A DNA stretch of 13,881 nucleotides from Phycisphaerales bacterium UBA3158 (GTDB lineage: Bacteria > Planctomycetota > Phycisphaerae > Phycisphaerales > SM1A02), in the NCBI GenBank assembly GCA_002364555.1, contig DEYM01000063.1:37957-51837 (forward strand), in the 5' to 3' direction. Positions within the stretch are counted from its first letter, which is position 1. Each line of letters opens with the position of its first letter. The translations under genes were made by a program, and so were the position numbers. The notes under the pieces are model-generated. The model saw only the letters and a list, made by a program, of their open reading frames with translations, was not told where the DNA came from and made no database searches. Shown piece after piece: positions 1 to 7,146 of the stretch.

Positions 1-173
1 CCGTTGACTCGAACCACACCCTCCGAGATGAGCTCCTCGCAGCTGCGTCGCGAGCCCAGTCCGGCGGATGCCAGAACCTTCTGGATGCGTTCTCCTCTGG
101 AGGCATCACGAAAGTCATGTTCCATGCCGGTTGGTTTACCGGATTTGTCAGGACTTGCACTGTTCCAGCCCAT
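1..173 (-). CDS. S4-domain pseudouridine synthase, N-terminal fragment (runs off the left edge)
   Basis: Reading leftward from ATG at 173 the frame stays open to the window edge. From an internal ATG at 125 it gives MEHDFRDASRGERIQKVLAS, followed by AGLGSRRSCEELISEGVVRVN. This matches the N-terminal S4 RNA-binding domain of the RsuA/RluB/RluF family, which isomerises uridine to pseudouridine in ribosomal RNA. The family hallmark is an ERxQKxLAxAGxxSRR-x-EExIxxGxVxVN stretch at the extreme N-terminus, as here. The catalytic domain lies outside the window, so the exact member cannot be named. Two starts are possible: ATG 173 adds a 16-residue polar leader, while ATG 125 begins close to the S4 domain. 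Neither has a clear Shine-Dalgarno sequence. An in-frame TGA lies not far upstream of 173, so the start is not further out. It is divergent from the membrane-protein gene at 329. Confidence 0.82.
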   Translation of the reverse strand, partial: MGWNSASPDKSGKPTGMEHDFRDASRGERIQKVLASAGLGSRRSCEELISEGVVRVN

Positions 174-328
174 TGTCACCACTTTGCTCCAGCGTCAGGT
201 ACCATCCGCGTGTATCCACGGCTTCGACAGATCCATCATTCACGAGATCGACTGTCTGAATTCGATACAGCCTACCTTGCCCGGGGCTGTTTGGTTGGCA
301 GATCAAATCGGACCCAAGGAGGATCTTG

Positions 329-700
329 ATGACTGAAGGCATGAACCAGACCGGTCGCCGCAGCAACTATGGCCTTATTTCACTCGGTTTCGGGGTCGTC
401 GTCTGGTTGGTGCAGATCCTCACGCCAGCCATCGGTATCGGGGTGCTGGGTGCTGAATTCGAGAACATGAGTTCGGCGGGAACCAATTCCATGCCGGAAG
501 AACAGATTGGCGACTTCGTGCTGATGATCATCATGGGTGGCGCCGGGCTTGCCGGCATCGTCGGATTCATCATCGGGCTGATGGGCCTGACCACGGGTAC
601 TCATGGACCCGGCAAGGCTGTCATCGGGATTGTCATGAACGCATCCAGTTGGATCTGGACGGCGCTCTTCTTCATCTTCGTGGGATCCTACGCTCACTGA
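329..700 (+). CDS. Small three-helix membrane protein, unknown function
   Basis: I do not recognise a named family. The 123-residue product has a short polar N-terminus (MTEGMNQTGRRSN) and three hydrophobic segments at about residues 15-42, 62-87 and 97-119, separated by an acidic, polar loop (about 43-61). Glycine-rich helices and the GPGKAVIGIV stretch before the last helix resemble small DUF4190-like membrane proteins, but this is only a loose likeness. ATG 329 is chosen because AAGGAGG (316-322) lies 6 nt upstream; a TTG at 326 would leave only 3 nt. The YihY/BrkB gene starts 32 nt downstream on the same strand, so the two are probably co-transcribed. Between them is a 5-bp hairpin (706-719) whose right arm overlaps the next gene's ribosome-binding site. 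Confidence 0.75.
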   Translation: MTEGMNQTGRRSNYGLISLGFGVVVWLVQILTPAIGIGVLGAEFENMSSAGTNSMPEEQIGDFVLMIIMGGAGLAGIVGFIIGLMGLTTGTHGPGKAVIGIVMNASSWIWTALFFIFVGSYAH

Positions 701-732
701 TCCGGCTTCAACACTGAAGGGGCGTGCCGAGC

Positions 733-1716
733 ATGTTCCGAAAACGGAAACAGGCAATCGAGACATGGATTCGTGATGTGGTCGCGAGGGCCACGGACGG
801 TGTCCGTCGAAGAGACCGTTTCCTCTTGGTGGCCATCGATGCTTCCCGCATCGCGGCTCGGCAGATGCGACGTGACCGTGCGCCGATGATGGCATCGGCC
901 CTGACGTATCGACTTCTCTTCTCGCTGATTCCATTGATGATCATCGCCGCTTCCGTGATGAGCCTCGTCATCAAGCCCGATCAAGTCAAGAAGGCAACAA
1001 GTGAACTCATCTCGCATCTGCAGCTGGATTCCATCGAGGTGCATGATTTAAGAGCCGACAAGGAGACCGATGTCGTCAATACATCGTTCACCCTGGGTGA
1101 TTGGATCTCGGAAAAGGCCAGTGAGGCATCAGGCTACAACACGTCAGGCATGACCATTCTTGGAATCCTGCTTCTGATCTATTCGTCGCTCAAGCTCTTT
1201 GGCGAGATCGAGGCGACCTTCAGCATCGTCAGTGGCCGGGGTCGCCGACGTTCCTGGTGGCGACGATGGCTTATGTACCTGGGCGTTCTTCTTCTTGGAC
1301 CCCTGATTCTGGCCGGTGGACTGTGGTTGATCCAGTGGGGCTCGGATCGACTGGCCGAGATCGGAGGCGGGCATGTCCTCATTGTCGGCGTGGCCGAGCA
1401 AGTGCTCAGCTTGGCGTTGATATGGGGACTGGTGATCGTCGGCTATCTGTTCATTCCGGCTCAACGACTCGGTCTGCGTGCGACGGCTTCGGGGGCCTTG
1501 GTCGCGACCGTCATGCTGCTGCTGGCCCAGTGGGGATTCGGGATATACGTCAAGAAGGCCGTGGTGGGCTCTCCTCTGGGCTCACTGGGATTGATGCCGC
1601 TGTTTCTGTTCTGGCTCTATCTCAACTGGATATGTCTGCTCTATGGACTTCAGTTCGCGGCCGTCACGGCACGAGTGAGCAAGATCGTCGGTCGAAGAAA
1701 AACCAGCTTGGCGTGA
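733..1716 (+). CDS. YihY/virulence factor BrkB family membrane protein
   Basis: This 327-residue inner-membrane protein has an Arg-rich cytoplasmic N-terminus, then about six hydrophobic segments near residues 57-80, 140-157, 180-202, 215-241, 249-270 and 283-310. Two family signatures are visible: MMASALTYRLLFSLIPLM around residue 52 (BrkB proteins have an AxALTYxxLFSLxPL segment) and GSLGLMPLFLFWLYLNWICL near 283-302 (family: YGSLGxxxxxLLWLYxSxxxxLxG). The molecular role of the family is not settled, and older names such as ribonuclease BN are wrong. A hydrophilic, acidic segment of about 55 residues between helices 1 and 2 fits a periplasmic loop. ATG 733 is preferred because GAAGGGG (716-722) lies 10 nt upstream; the alternative GTG at 724 would leave 1 nt. 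The gene ends 19 nt from the tail of the convergent DUF1570-like gene. Confidence 0.88.
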   Translation: MFRKRKQAIETWIRDVVARATDGVRRRDRFLLVAIDASRIAARQMRRDRAPMMASALTYRLLFSLIPLMIIAASVMSLVIKPDQVKKATSELISHLQLDSIEVHDLRADKETDVVNTSFTLGDWISEKASEASGYNTSGMTILGILLLIYSSLKLFGEIEATFSIVSGRGRRRSWWRRWLMYLGVLLLGPLILAGGLWLIQWGSDRLAEIGGGHVLIVGVAEQVLSLALIWGLVIVGYLFIPAQRLGLRATASGALVATVMLLLAQWGFGIYVKKAVVGSPLGSLGLMPLFLFWLYLNWICLLYGLQFAAVTARVSKIVGRRKTSLA

Positions 1717-1735
1717 CTGGGCAATACCGGATTCC

Positions 1736-2917
1736 TCACTGATGCCGCTTGCTTCGCCAGTCGGTCTGCTCGATTCGGTGCCATCTCTTCTCAAGCTTCT
1801 CGATGTTCCCGAAGTGCTTTTCGAAGACGAATTCGAGGTCGTGCCTCTGGCCTTCCTCGGGCTCGGTTTCCAGATGCTTGAGGAAGCTGGACAGTTGTGG
1901 TGTCCTGTACTCGTAGAGCCAGGTGAGCAACCCGTAGGCCTGGGCATAGAAGGCATGCAGCGATGCCTGCGTCGCGTCCCCGTAGCCGTCGATGACGATG
2001 AAATCCCGAAGTGGCATGAGCTGGTCCGAATTCACGAGGCCTGTGAAGGGGCCATCCCGATGGATCGAGAGTCTGTCGGGGCCGAATCCCAGTGTGGCAT
2101 CGGATGTTTCGAATGAAGTGGCCAGTCCCTCGTCGAGCCAGGCGGGCCAGGAGTGGTTCCTCTGCGGCGCATCACAGGGATGTGTGAATTGATGGATGGC
2201 TTCATGGATGGTGATCCGGCTTCTGCTGCCCTGTGCCCATTTGAGGATCTCCTTCCTGGATTCATCGATGAAATCCTGTTGTCGCTCCCAGGTGTCCTCG
2301 ATTCTGCTGGCGGTTTCAGGATCGAGTGAAACCAAATCGATGTTCTGCCGTGAACTGTCGAGATGTTGCTGGTATTCATTGAGCCTCTGATGTTCCAGAT
2401 CGATCAACTCCTGATGTTCGGGCTCGTAGAAGACGATCCAGTTGAATCGATTGGAGTAATACCCTCCGGCATGTTCGAGCATGGACAGATCGCCCAGCGT
2501 CTTCTTGGAGAAGTCCATGAAATCCTCATGGTCGTTGAATACGATGCAGGCCAGTTTCTCATCGGGTTTCTGCAACGGCACACCGAGCCGTCGAGCGAAA
2601 CCGCGATATTCCGCCCAGGCTCGACGGAGTGCTGTCCTGATCTGGATGAGCGAATCCCATGAGGCATCGGTCAGGATCACATGCTTTGCATTGGAGTGTC
2701 GCTTGAATCGATCGGGCAGCAGCTTCTGGGCCAGATCGACGGAGTCTGTTCCGCAGCACGTGAGGGGGAGTGCAACCCCATAGGCCTCCATGGGAATCGA
2801 TGGGCGACTCGACGTCTCCGCCTGTGCTGGATCAGGGGCTTCGCCGGTGGGCTCGGCCGATGCCCAAGTCATCAGGAGCAACCACATGGTGGCCAGTTGG
2901 ATGATCAAGGTGTTCAT
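1736..2917 (-). CDS. Exported DUF1570-like protein with HExxH metalloprotease motif
   Basis: The 393-residue product starts with a hydrophobic leader ending in a plausible signal-peptidase site (WASA before EPTGEAP, cut near residue 21), so it probably acts in the periplasm or at the surface. The C-terminal half contains ITIHEAIHQFTHPC (HEAIH at 238-242) and WPAWLDEGLA (about 258-266), together an HExxH plus downstream WLxEG arrangement typical of gluzincin-like peptidases: two His zinc ligands, a catalytic Glu and a third Glu ligand. Known DUF1570 proteins, common in Planctomycetes, carry this pair; their substrates are unknown. A charged Gln/Glu-rich helical stretch (about 165-230) separates the GGYYSN segment from the zinc motif. 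Start: AGGAGG (2926-2931) is 8 nt from ATG 2917 but only 2 nt from the in-frame ATG at 2923, so 2917 is chosen. It is divergent from the STAS gene. Confidence 0.75.
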   Translation of the reverse strand: MNTLIIQLATMWLLLMTWASAEPTGEAPDPAQAETSSRPSIPMEAYGVALPLTCCGTDSVDLAQKLLPDRFKRHSNAKHVILTDASWDSLIQIRTALRRAWAEYRGFARRLGVPLQKPDEKLACIVFNDHEDFMDFSKKTLGDLSMLEHAGGYYSNRFNWIVFYEPEHQELIDLEHQRLNEYQQHLDSSRQNIDLVSLDPETASRIEDTWERQQDFIDESRKEILKWAQGSRSRITIHEAIHQFTHPCDAPQRNHSWPAWLDEGLATSFETSDATLGFGPDRLSIHRDGPFTGLVNSDQLMPLRDFIVIDGYGDATQASLHAFYAQAYGLLTWLYEYRTPQLSSFLKHLETEPEEGQRHDLEFVFEKHFGNIEKLEKRWHRIEQTDWRSKRHQ

Positions 2918-2935
2918 GCTCATGTCCTCCTAACG

Positions 2936-2957
2936 GCAATGAGTAGGTGCTCATTGC
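2936..2957. promoter_or_regulatory. 8-bp perfect dyad upstream of the DUF1570-like gene
   Basis: GCAATGAG (2936-2943) and CTCATTGC (2950-2957) are exact inverted copies around a 6-nt spacer. The dyad ends 5 nt upstream of the AGGAGG box of the minus-strand gene and lies in the 193-nt gap shared with the STAS gene. It could be a repressor operator or a hairpin at the 5' end of the DUF1570 transcript that affects ribosome access. No T-run follows, so a terminator is unlikely. Confidence 0.4.
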
Positions 2958-3110
2958 ACGAATATTCCGATTCTGAGGTTTCGAATGGCCGAATTTGGTC
3001 CATCTGAGCTCTTTGGTCGGGCTCGGAGGTCAAGTCGGCCCCTCATGCTTCCGATTGTATCAGTGGCCAGAAGGCTCAAATACGCACACGGTTGCGGAGG
3101 GAATCTGAAG

Positions 3111-3485
3111 ATGACGATGAATTCACAGGCATTGAACAGCTGCCAACTACAGCACGGCACCCTGAAAGTGACCCCTTCAGGGCCACGTCTGACTGATCGA
3201 GACGCCTCGAGGCTGGCTTCGACCGTCGGGACCATCATGAGAAATCGAGGCAAGTCGGTGAAGCGGCTCGAGCTTGATCTCTCCGAGGTCTACACCATGT
3301 CCATAACGGCGCTTGGCATGTGCCTTGAATTCGAGCGTATGGCCAAATCGTCTCGTTCGGATCTCGTTCTCAACGATGTCAGTGAGCCGATTCGAGAGGT
3401 GCTTCGTCTGCTTCGATTGGACCGTCTTCTTGGCGGTGCACCCAGGCCAAGAGCATGGTCGCCCAGACGACGTCGAGTGGCCTGA
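3111..3485 (+). CDS. STAS-domain protein (anti-sigma factor antagonist-like)
   Basis: This 124-residue protein is essentially one STAS domain. LELDLSEVYTMSITALGMCL (residues 53-72) corresponds to the conserved strand-loop-helix that reads xxLDLSxVxFxDSSGLGxLL in SpoIIAA-type antagonists, and DLVLNDVSEPIREVLRLLRL corresponds to the last strand and helix. Family members bind anti-sigma kinases or act as scaffolds. In this copy the DSSG phosphorylation loop reads SITA: the position of the phosphoserine (Ser58 in B. subtilis SpoIIAA) is Ile65, followed by Thr66. Control by the usual serine phosphorylation is therefore doubtful. A basic tail (PRPRAWSPRRRRVA) follows the domain. ATG 3111 is chosen because GGAGGG (3096-3101) is 9 nt upstream; the frame is open further upstream but that extension is not STAS-like. 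No anti-sigma kinase or phosphatase gene is adjacent. Confidence 0.72.
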   Translation: MTMNSQALNSCQLQHGTLKVTPSGPRLTDRDASRLASTVGTIMRNRGKSVKRLELDLSEVYTMSITALGMCLEFERMAKSSRSDLVLNDVSEPIREVLRLLRLDRLLGGAPRPRAWSPRRRRVA

Positions 3486-3572
3486 GAGCGATTATCACGA
3501 AAGACATTCCCTGATGACTCCCCAGCGGCTACTATGAACAGTGCATGACGCCCCTCAGGCAAGGAGTCAGGA

Positions 3573-4142
3573 ATGGGTCTTGAAGCAGCCATCCCAGTCG
3601 ATGGATACCTCACAACTCAGATGAGCAAAGTGGTCAACTGGGCCAGGCGCTCCGCCCTGTGGCCCATGCCTTTCGCGACAGCTTGCTGCGGCATCGAACT
3701 CATGGCTACGGCCTCCAGTCGCTACGACCTGGCAAGATTCGGTGCGGAAGTCTTCCGATTCAGTCCTCGTCAGGCGGATCTCATGATCGTCGCCGGTCGT
3801 GTCAGCGTTAAAATGCTCCCGGTCCTGCAGCACATCTACAAGCAGATGTGCGAGCCCAAGTGGGTCATCTCCATGGGTGCCTGCGCGTCAACCGGTGGCG
3901 TCTTCGATACCTATGCAGTCGTTCAGGGAGTGGACCAGTTTCTTCCTGTCGATGTCTATGTTCCAGGTTGTCCGCCAAGGCCCGAGATGCTTCTGGAAGG
4001 CATCATGGCTATTCAGCGAATCATCGATGAGGACAATATCCCGACCGATGGAAATGGAAAACGCATTCCACTTTCACTGGCGTTGGATCCTACGCATCAC
4101 ACGACCCCTCAGCCGCTCGACGTGAGCATCGGGGCGACTTGA
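3573..4142 (+). CDS. nuoB: NADH-quinone oxidoreductase subunit B
   Basis: NuoB is the peripheral-arm subunit of respiratory complex I that carries the terminal [4Fe-4S] cluster N2 and passes electrons to quinone at the membrane interface. All four cluster ligands are present in family context: the tandem C38-C39 (TACCGIE), C104 (SMGACAS) and C133 (VPGCPPRP). Other matches are FGAEVFRFSPRQADLMIVAG and GVDQFLPVDVYVPGCPPRPE. The 189-residue length is normal. ATG 3573 has AAGGAG (3561-3566) 6 nt upstream. The C-terminal 35 residues or so are polar and unlike the core. Unusually, neither nuoA nor nuoC flanks it: the STAS gene is upstream and purH, convergent, is downstream. It must therefore be expressed separately from the rest of complex I. 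Confidence 0.96.
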   Translation: MGLEAAIPVDGYLTTQMSKVVNWARRSALWPMPFATACCGIELMATASSRYDLARFGAEVFRFSPRQADLMIVAGRVSVKMLPVLQHIYKQMCEPKWVISMGACASTGGVFDTYAVVQGVDQFLPVDVYVPGCPPRPEMLLEGIMAIQRIIDEDNIPTDGNGKRIPLSLALDPTHHTTPQPLDVSIGAT

Positions 4143-4143
4143 T

Positions 4144-4162
4144 CCGAGTCGTAGGACTCCGG
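4144..4162. terminator. Possible shared hairpin between convergent nuoB and purH
   Basis: The 21-nt gap between the two convergent genes holds GAGTC (4146-4150) and GACTC (4155-4159) around a GTAG loop. Two further C-G pairs (4144-4145 with 4161-4162) form after one bulged C. No T-run flanks it on either strand, so intrinsic termination is only a guess based on position and symmetry. Confidence 0.3.
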
Positions 4163-4163
4163 G

Positions 4164-5750
4164 TCAGTGTCGGAACGTACGAACACCCGTAATCAAACAG
4201 CTTGCCTCATTGGATCGACACGTCTCGAACGTGTCCTCGTCGCGTTTGGATCCCCCCGGATGAACCAGGCAGGTGACCCCCGCATTCAGAAGAACCTCGG
4301 GGCCGTCCGGGAAGGGAAAGAAAGCATCCGAGGCGGCGACGGCATCACCAGCGTCGGCGATGGCTTCGCCAGACTTCTCGACGGCAAGTCGACAGGCGGT
4401 CACACGGTCCACCTGGCCGGAGCCGACTCCCAGCAGGCGTCCGCCACCAGCAATGGCGATGGCATTGGACATCAGGTGCTTGGCGACTGTCCAGGCGATG
4501 ACCGCGTTGATTCTTTGCTTGTCAGATACCGGGTCGCCCGTGGCCAGCTGCCAGCGGTCTGGTGAAGCCAGTTGTCGATCGCGGTCCTGAACCAGGAAGC
4601 CGCCACCGATGGAACGCACATCGACACCGCCCGAGGGGCGTTGGACGATGTCGCTGATGGCCAGCAGTCGCACATTTGGCCAGCGTGAGGAGAGCTGGGC
4701 GGTCGCCTCCTCGGTAAAGCCTGGAGCCAGAATCACCTCGAGAAATCGTGCCGTCCCCGTGATCGTGGAGGCAAGGGAGGCATCGACCGGGGAGGTCATC
4801 GCCAGAATGCCGCCATAGGCCGCCATTGGATCACCGGCATGGGCTGCTTCAAAGGCCTCGCTGGGATCCTCGGAGATGGCCGCTCCACAGGGATTGGTGT
4901 GCTTGATCACCACGGCTGCTGGTTGATCACAGGCCAGATGGAGATCACGACACGCTTCCATGGCGGCAACGGCATCATTGATGTTGTTGAAGCTCAGCGG
5001 CTTGCCGGCAAGCTGCATGGCGGATGCGATGCCGGCCTCCTGGCTGTTGGGATCCACGTAGAGCGAAGCCTTCTGATGAGGATTCTCACCGTAGCGAAGT
5101 ACCTGTTCACGATTGGCAGCCAATTCGATCGTTTCCGGCAGACCATCCGAACATCGACTGCTCATCCACGAGCTGATGGCGGCATCGTATCGAGCCGTTC
5201 TCGAGAAGGCCGCTGCCGCGAGGGAGCGTCGGAGCTGCATGCTTGTTGCGCCACCCTGAGAATCAAGTTCGCTGATCACCATGTCGTATTGAGATGGTGA
5301 TGTGACCACGCAGACCGATTCGTTGTTCTTGGCCGCGGATCGCATCATGGAAGGGCCTCCGATGTCGATCTGCTCGATGGCCTCGGAGTCCGCGATACCC
5401 TCCTTCTGGATGGTTCGCTCGAACGGGTACAGGTTGATGCAGACCAGATCGATGGGGATGATCTCATGCGTCCTCATGGCTTCGACATGATCAGGTACAT
5501 CTCTTCGAGCCAGTAGTGCACCATGTATTCGCGGATGGAGTGTCTTCACTCTTCCGTCCATGATTTCAGGAAAGCCTGTGACATCGGCCACATCCGTGAC
5601 CGGGACGTCGGCTTCCCTGAGTGCCTTGGCTGTTCCTCCAGTGGACAGGATCTCTATCCCATGCCGCACGATCGCCTTGGCGAATGGAATGAGATCGGAT
5701 TTGTCACTGACGGAAAGCAAGGCACGTCGGACCGGAACGAGATCGGGCAT
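4164..5750 (-). CDS. purH: Bifunctional AICAR transformylase / IMP cyclohydrolase
   Basis: PurH catalyses the last two steps of de novo purine synthesis: formylation of AICAR by 10-formyl-THF, then ring closure to IMP. The 528-residue length matches the family. The N-terminal MGS-like cyclohydrolase domain shows SVSDKSDL (13-20), STGGTAK (36-42) and DGRVKTLHPRIHGALL (65-80). The C-terminal transformylase domain shows RYGENPHQ (219-226), LSFNNIND (252-259) and KHTNPCG (283-289), which holds the catalytic Lys-His pair. It ends with HPGGSKRDED and the final GVRTFRH, close to the usual RHFRH end. ATG 5750 has AGGAG (5759-5763) 8 nt upstream. It lies 41 nt downstream of the beta-propeller lipoprotein gene on the same strand, so the two are probably co-transcribed, with no obvious functional link. 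No other pur gene is nearby. Confidence 0.97.
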   Translation of the reverse strand: MPDLVPVRRALLSVSDKSDLIPFAKAIVRHGIEILSTGGTAKALREADVPVTDVADVTGFPEIMDGRVKTLHPRIHGALLARRDVPDHVEAMRTHEIIPIDLVCINLYPFERTIQKEGIADSEAIEQIDIGGPSMMRSAAKNNESVCVVTSPSQYDMVISELDSQGGATSMQLRRSLAAAAFSRTARYDAAISSWMSSRCSDGLPETIELAANREQVLRYGENPHQKASLYVDPNSQEAGIASAMQLAGKPLSFNNINDAVAAMEACRDLHLACDQPAAVVIKHTNPCGAAISEDPSEAFEAAHAGDPMAAYGGILAMTSPVDASLASTITGTARFLEVILAPGFTEEATAQLSSRWPNVRLLAISDIVQRPSGGVDVRSIGGGFLVQDRDRQLASPDRWQLATGDPVSDKQRINAVIAWTVAKHLMSNAIAIAGGGRLLGVGSGQVDRVTACRLAVEKSGEAIADAGDAVAASDAFFPFPDGPEVLLNAGVTCLVHPGGSKRDEDTFETCRSNEASCLITGVRTFRH

Positions 5751-5791
5751 CTCCGGAACTCCTGGATGAGGTGTGGCGAATCGAGTCTTGT

Positions 5792-7000
5792 TCAGTTCAA
5801 CGGAATGAGGCAGTCGAGGTGTCCTCGATCATCGAGAACATAGAGGCGGCCGTTTTCCAGCATGTCGCTGACGATCATCTGGACATCATCGAGCTTCATG
5901 CTCGACTCGACGACACCGGTGGACTCGCTGACGATATCGAGGATTCGTTGATCCTCGTCCCAGACAAGCAGCCGTCCGTTTCGCTTCGTGATGACCTCGC
6001 CGCTGACGTTCTCTGCAACCCAGAGGCGTCTGCCGTCGTATCTGTTGACAGGCAATGCCTCGTAGCTGGCCAGTCCGATGCCCGGGATCTGCTGATAGAC
6101 GGACTCTTCGATCACGACCGGGCTCAGTGCCAGTGGTGTTTCCGTCAGTGCACGCCAGAGAAGTCTTCCAGAATCGATGTCGAATGCCCGAAGATACTGA
6201 TCCATGCAGGATACGTAGAGAACGGATCCGTTCGTGGCAGGTGCTGCGACTATCTTGTCGAGCAGGGTGTGCTTCCAGCGAAGTTTCACTTCCGGGGCAA
6301 TCAAGGCGGCGACTTCACCGTCTCTTGCAATGCCGATGAGCACATCGCCGATCAGCAGCGGTTTGATATCGATGATCTTTCCGATGTTGAAAGCCTTGTA
6401 CGAGTAGCCGATGTTGAACGCCTGCCAGACGAGATCGCCACCCTCGGAGCCATAGATGAAATTGTCCTGATAGAGGACAGGAGACGTGTTGGCCATCCAC
6501 TGAAGTGACTGGATCGGTGATCTTCCCTCATCGCTGGTGAGTGAACCCGTTGCCGCGGAAACGGATGTGATCTCTCCCTGATGCGTTATGTAGACCCGAT
6601 CATTGGTCTTCAGGTAGTTGATGCCGAGTATCTCGGCAGCCGGTGTTCCGGCGGAGATGGACCAGATTCTCGTTCCAGTCGAGGACGTGAGCCGCTGGAG
6701 ATTCTTGTTGGAGGACAGGACGAAGATGGAATCGTGCTGTGGAGAGATGAGTATCGTGTTCTCGCCTGCGTCAGGTGTCTGCCAACCGAGTCGATAGCCA
6801 AGACTGCGGGCCGCCCTGGGGCCGATGGCGTATTCCTGCTCGAGCGCCTCGAGCACCTCGGCATCCTTCTGGGCGGAGGTCACCTCGGTTTGTCGGCTCG
6901 GTCCGGACTTCTGCTCAGTGGTCTTGCAGCCACTGGCGAGCACCATCAGCAGCATGGCAATGGAAATCACGGCAACGAATCGAAACAGCGGGGCGAGCAT
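5792..7000 (-). CDS. PQQ-like beta-propeller lipoprotein (BamB-like fold)
   Basis: The N-terminus has a hydrophobic leader and a lipobox, LASGC, with the lipidated Cys at residue 25 when translation starts at ATG 7000. Lys follows the Cys rather than Asp, so an outer-membrane location is likely. The remaining 375 or so residues contain repeated PQQ/WD-like strand motifs such as STGTRIWSISAGTP, AATGSLTSDE and DSGRLLWRALTETP, typical of an eight-bladed propeller. BamB, in the outer-membrane protein assembly complex, has this architecture, but planctomycetes carry many such propellers and nothing here proves a BAM role. Start choice: GGAG (7007-7010) is 6 nt upstream of ATG 7000 and directly abuts ATG 7006. 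The outermost ATG, at 7054, has no ribosome-binding site and would put 18 polar residues before the signal peptide. purH follows 41 nt downstream. Confidence 0.8.
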   Translation of the reverse strand: MLAPLFRFVAVISIAMLLMVLASGCKTTEQKSGPSRQTEVTSAQKDAEVLEALEQEYAIGPRAARSLGYRLGWQTPDAGENTILISPQHDSIFVLSSNKNLQRLTSSTGTRIWSISAGTPAAEILGINYLKTNDRVYITHQGEITSVSAATGSLTSDEGRSPIQSLQWMANTSPVLYQDNFIYGSEGGDLVWQAFNIGYSYKAFNIGKIIDIKPLLIGDVLIGIARDGEVAALIAPEVKLRWKHTLLDKIVAAPATNGSVLYVSCMDQYLRAFDIDSGRLLWRALTETPLALSPVVIEESVYQQIPGIGLASYEALPVNRYDGRRLWVAENVSGEVITKRNGRLLVWDEDQRILDIVSESTGVVESSMKLDDVQMIVSDMLENGRLYVLDDRGHLDCLIPLN

Positions 7001-7069
7001 GGGCATCTCCAGGCGGTTCAGGGGGGTCTTCTGAAGGTCTGTTCCAGAGGACATGGGATTCAGCCGTGC

Positions 7070-7075
7070 AGTATA
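7070..7075 (-). promoter_or_regulatory. Candidate -10 box for the propeller-purH transcript
   Basis: On the minus strand TATACT (5 of 6 matches to TATAAT) lies here. Transcription starting about 7 nt further would begin near 7063. That leaves a leader of about 60 nt before ATG 7000 and too little leader to serve ATG 7054, which agrees with the chosen start. I see no convincing -35 box. Confidence 0.35.
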
Positions 7076-7134
7076 GAAGCCCTTCGAGCCGCGTGGTGAT
7101 CTGGCCCGATCATGCCCGTGGCACGTGGCGAGGC

Positions 7135-7140
7135 TACAGT
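7135..7140 (+). promoter_or_regulatory. TAnnnT box 6 nt before ribE ATG (candidate leaderless promoter)
   Basis: TACAGT is followed by exactly 6 nt (GGTGAC) and then the ribE ATG. A -10 hexamer at -12 to -7 would place the transcription start on the A of ATG. No usable Shine-Dalgarno is present: the nearest GAGG (7130-7133) is 13 nt from the ATG. I see no -35 match. Confidence 0.4.
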
Positions 7141-7146
7141 GGTGAC

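Noticed and set aside
4..336. Plus-strand open frame of 110 codons at the left edge
   Set aside because: It lies antisense to the well-supported S4 domain, its product has no recognisable pattern, and it overlaps the start of the gene at 329.
148..342. Minus-strand open frame of up to 64 codons from ATG 342, with a protein-like C-terminal part (GRLYRIQTVDLVNDGSVEAV and on)
   Set aside because: It has no ribosome-binding site, would start inside the divergent gene at 329, covers that gene's Shine-Dalgarno and matches no family I know. It could be a real small gene before the pseudouridine synthase, but the support is too weak.
2985..3110. Upstream extension of the STAS frame
   Set aside because: A good ribosome-binding site (GGAGGG) precedes ATG 3111, and the extension is basic, low in pattern and outside the domain.
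3480..3560. Inverted repeat GCCTGAG/CTCAGGC between the STAS gene end and nuoB
   Set aside because: Seven bp separated by 67 nt is expected by chance in a gap of this size, and no other signal supports it.
6775..7146. Long upstream extension of the ribE frame
   Set aside because: Riboflavin synthase begins with MFTGxV at its very N-terminus, which fixes the start at 7147. The extension is antisense to the propeller lipoprotein gene.
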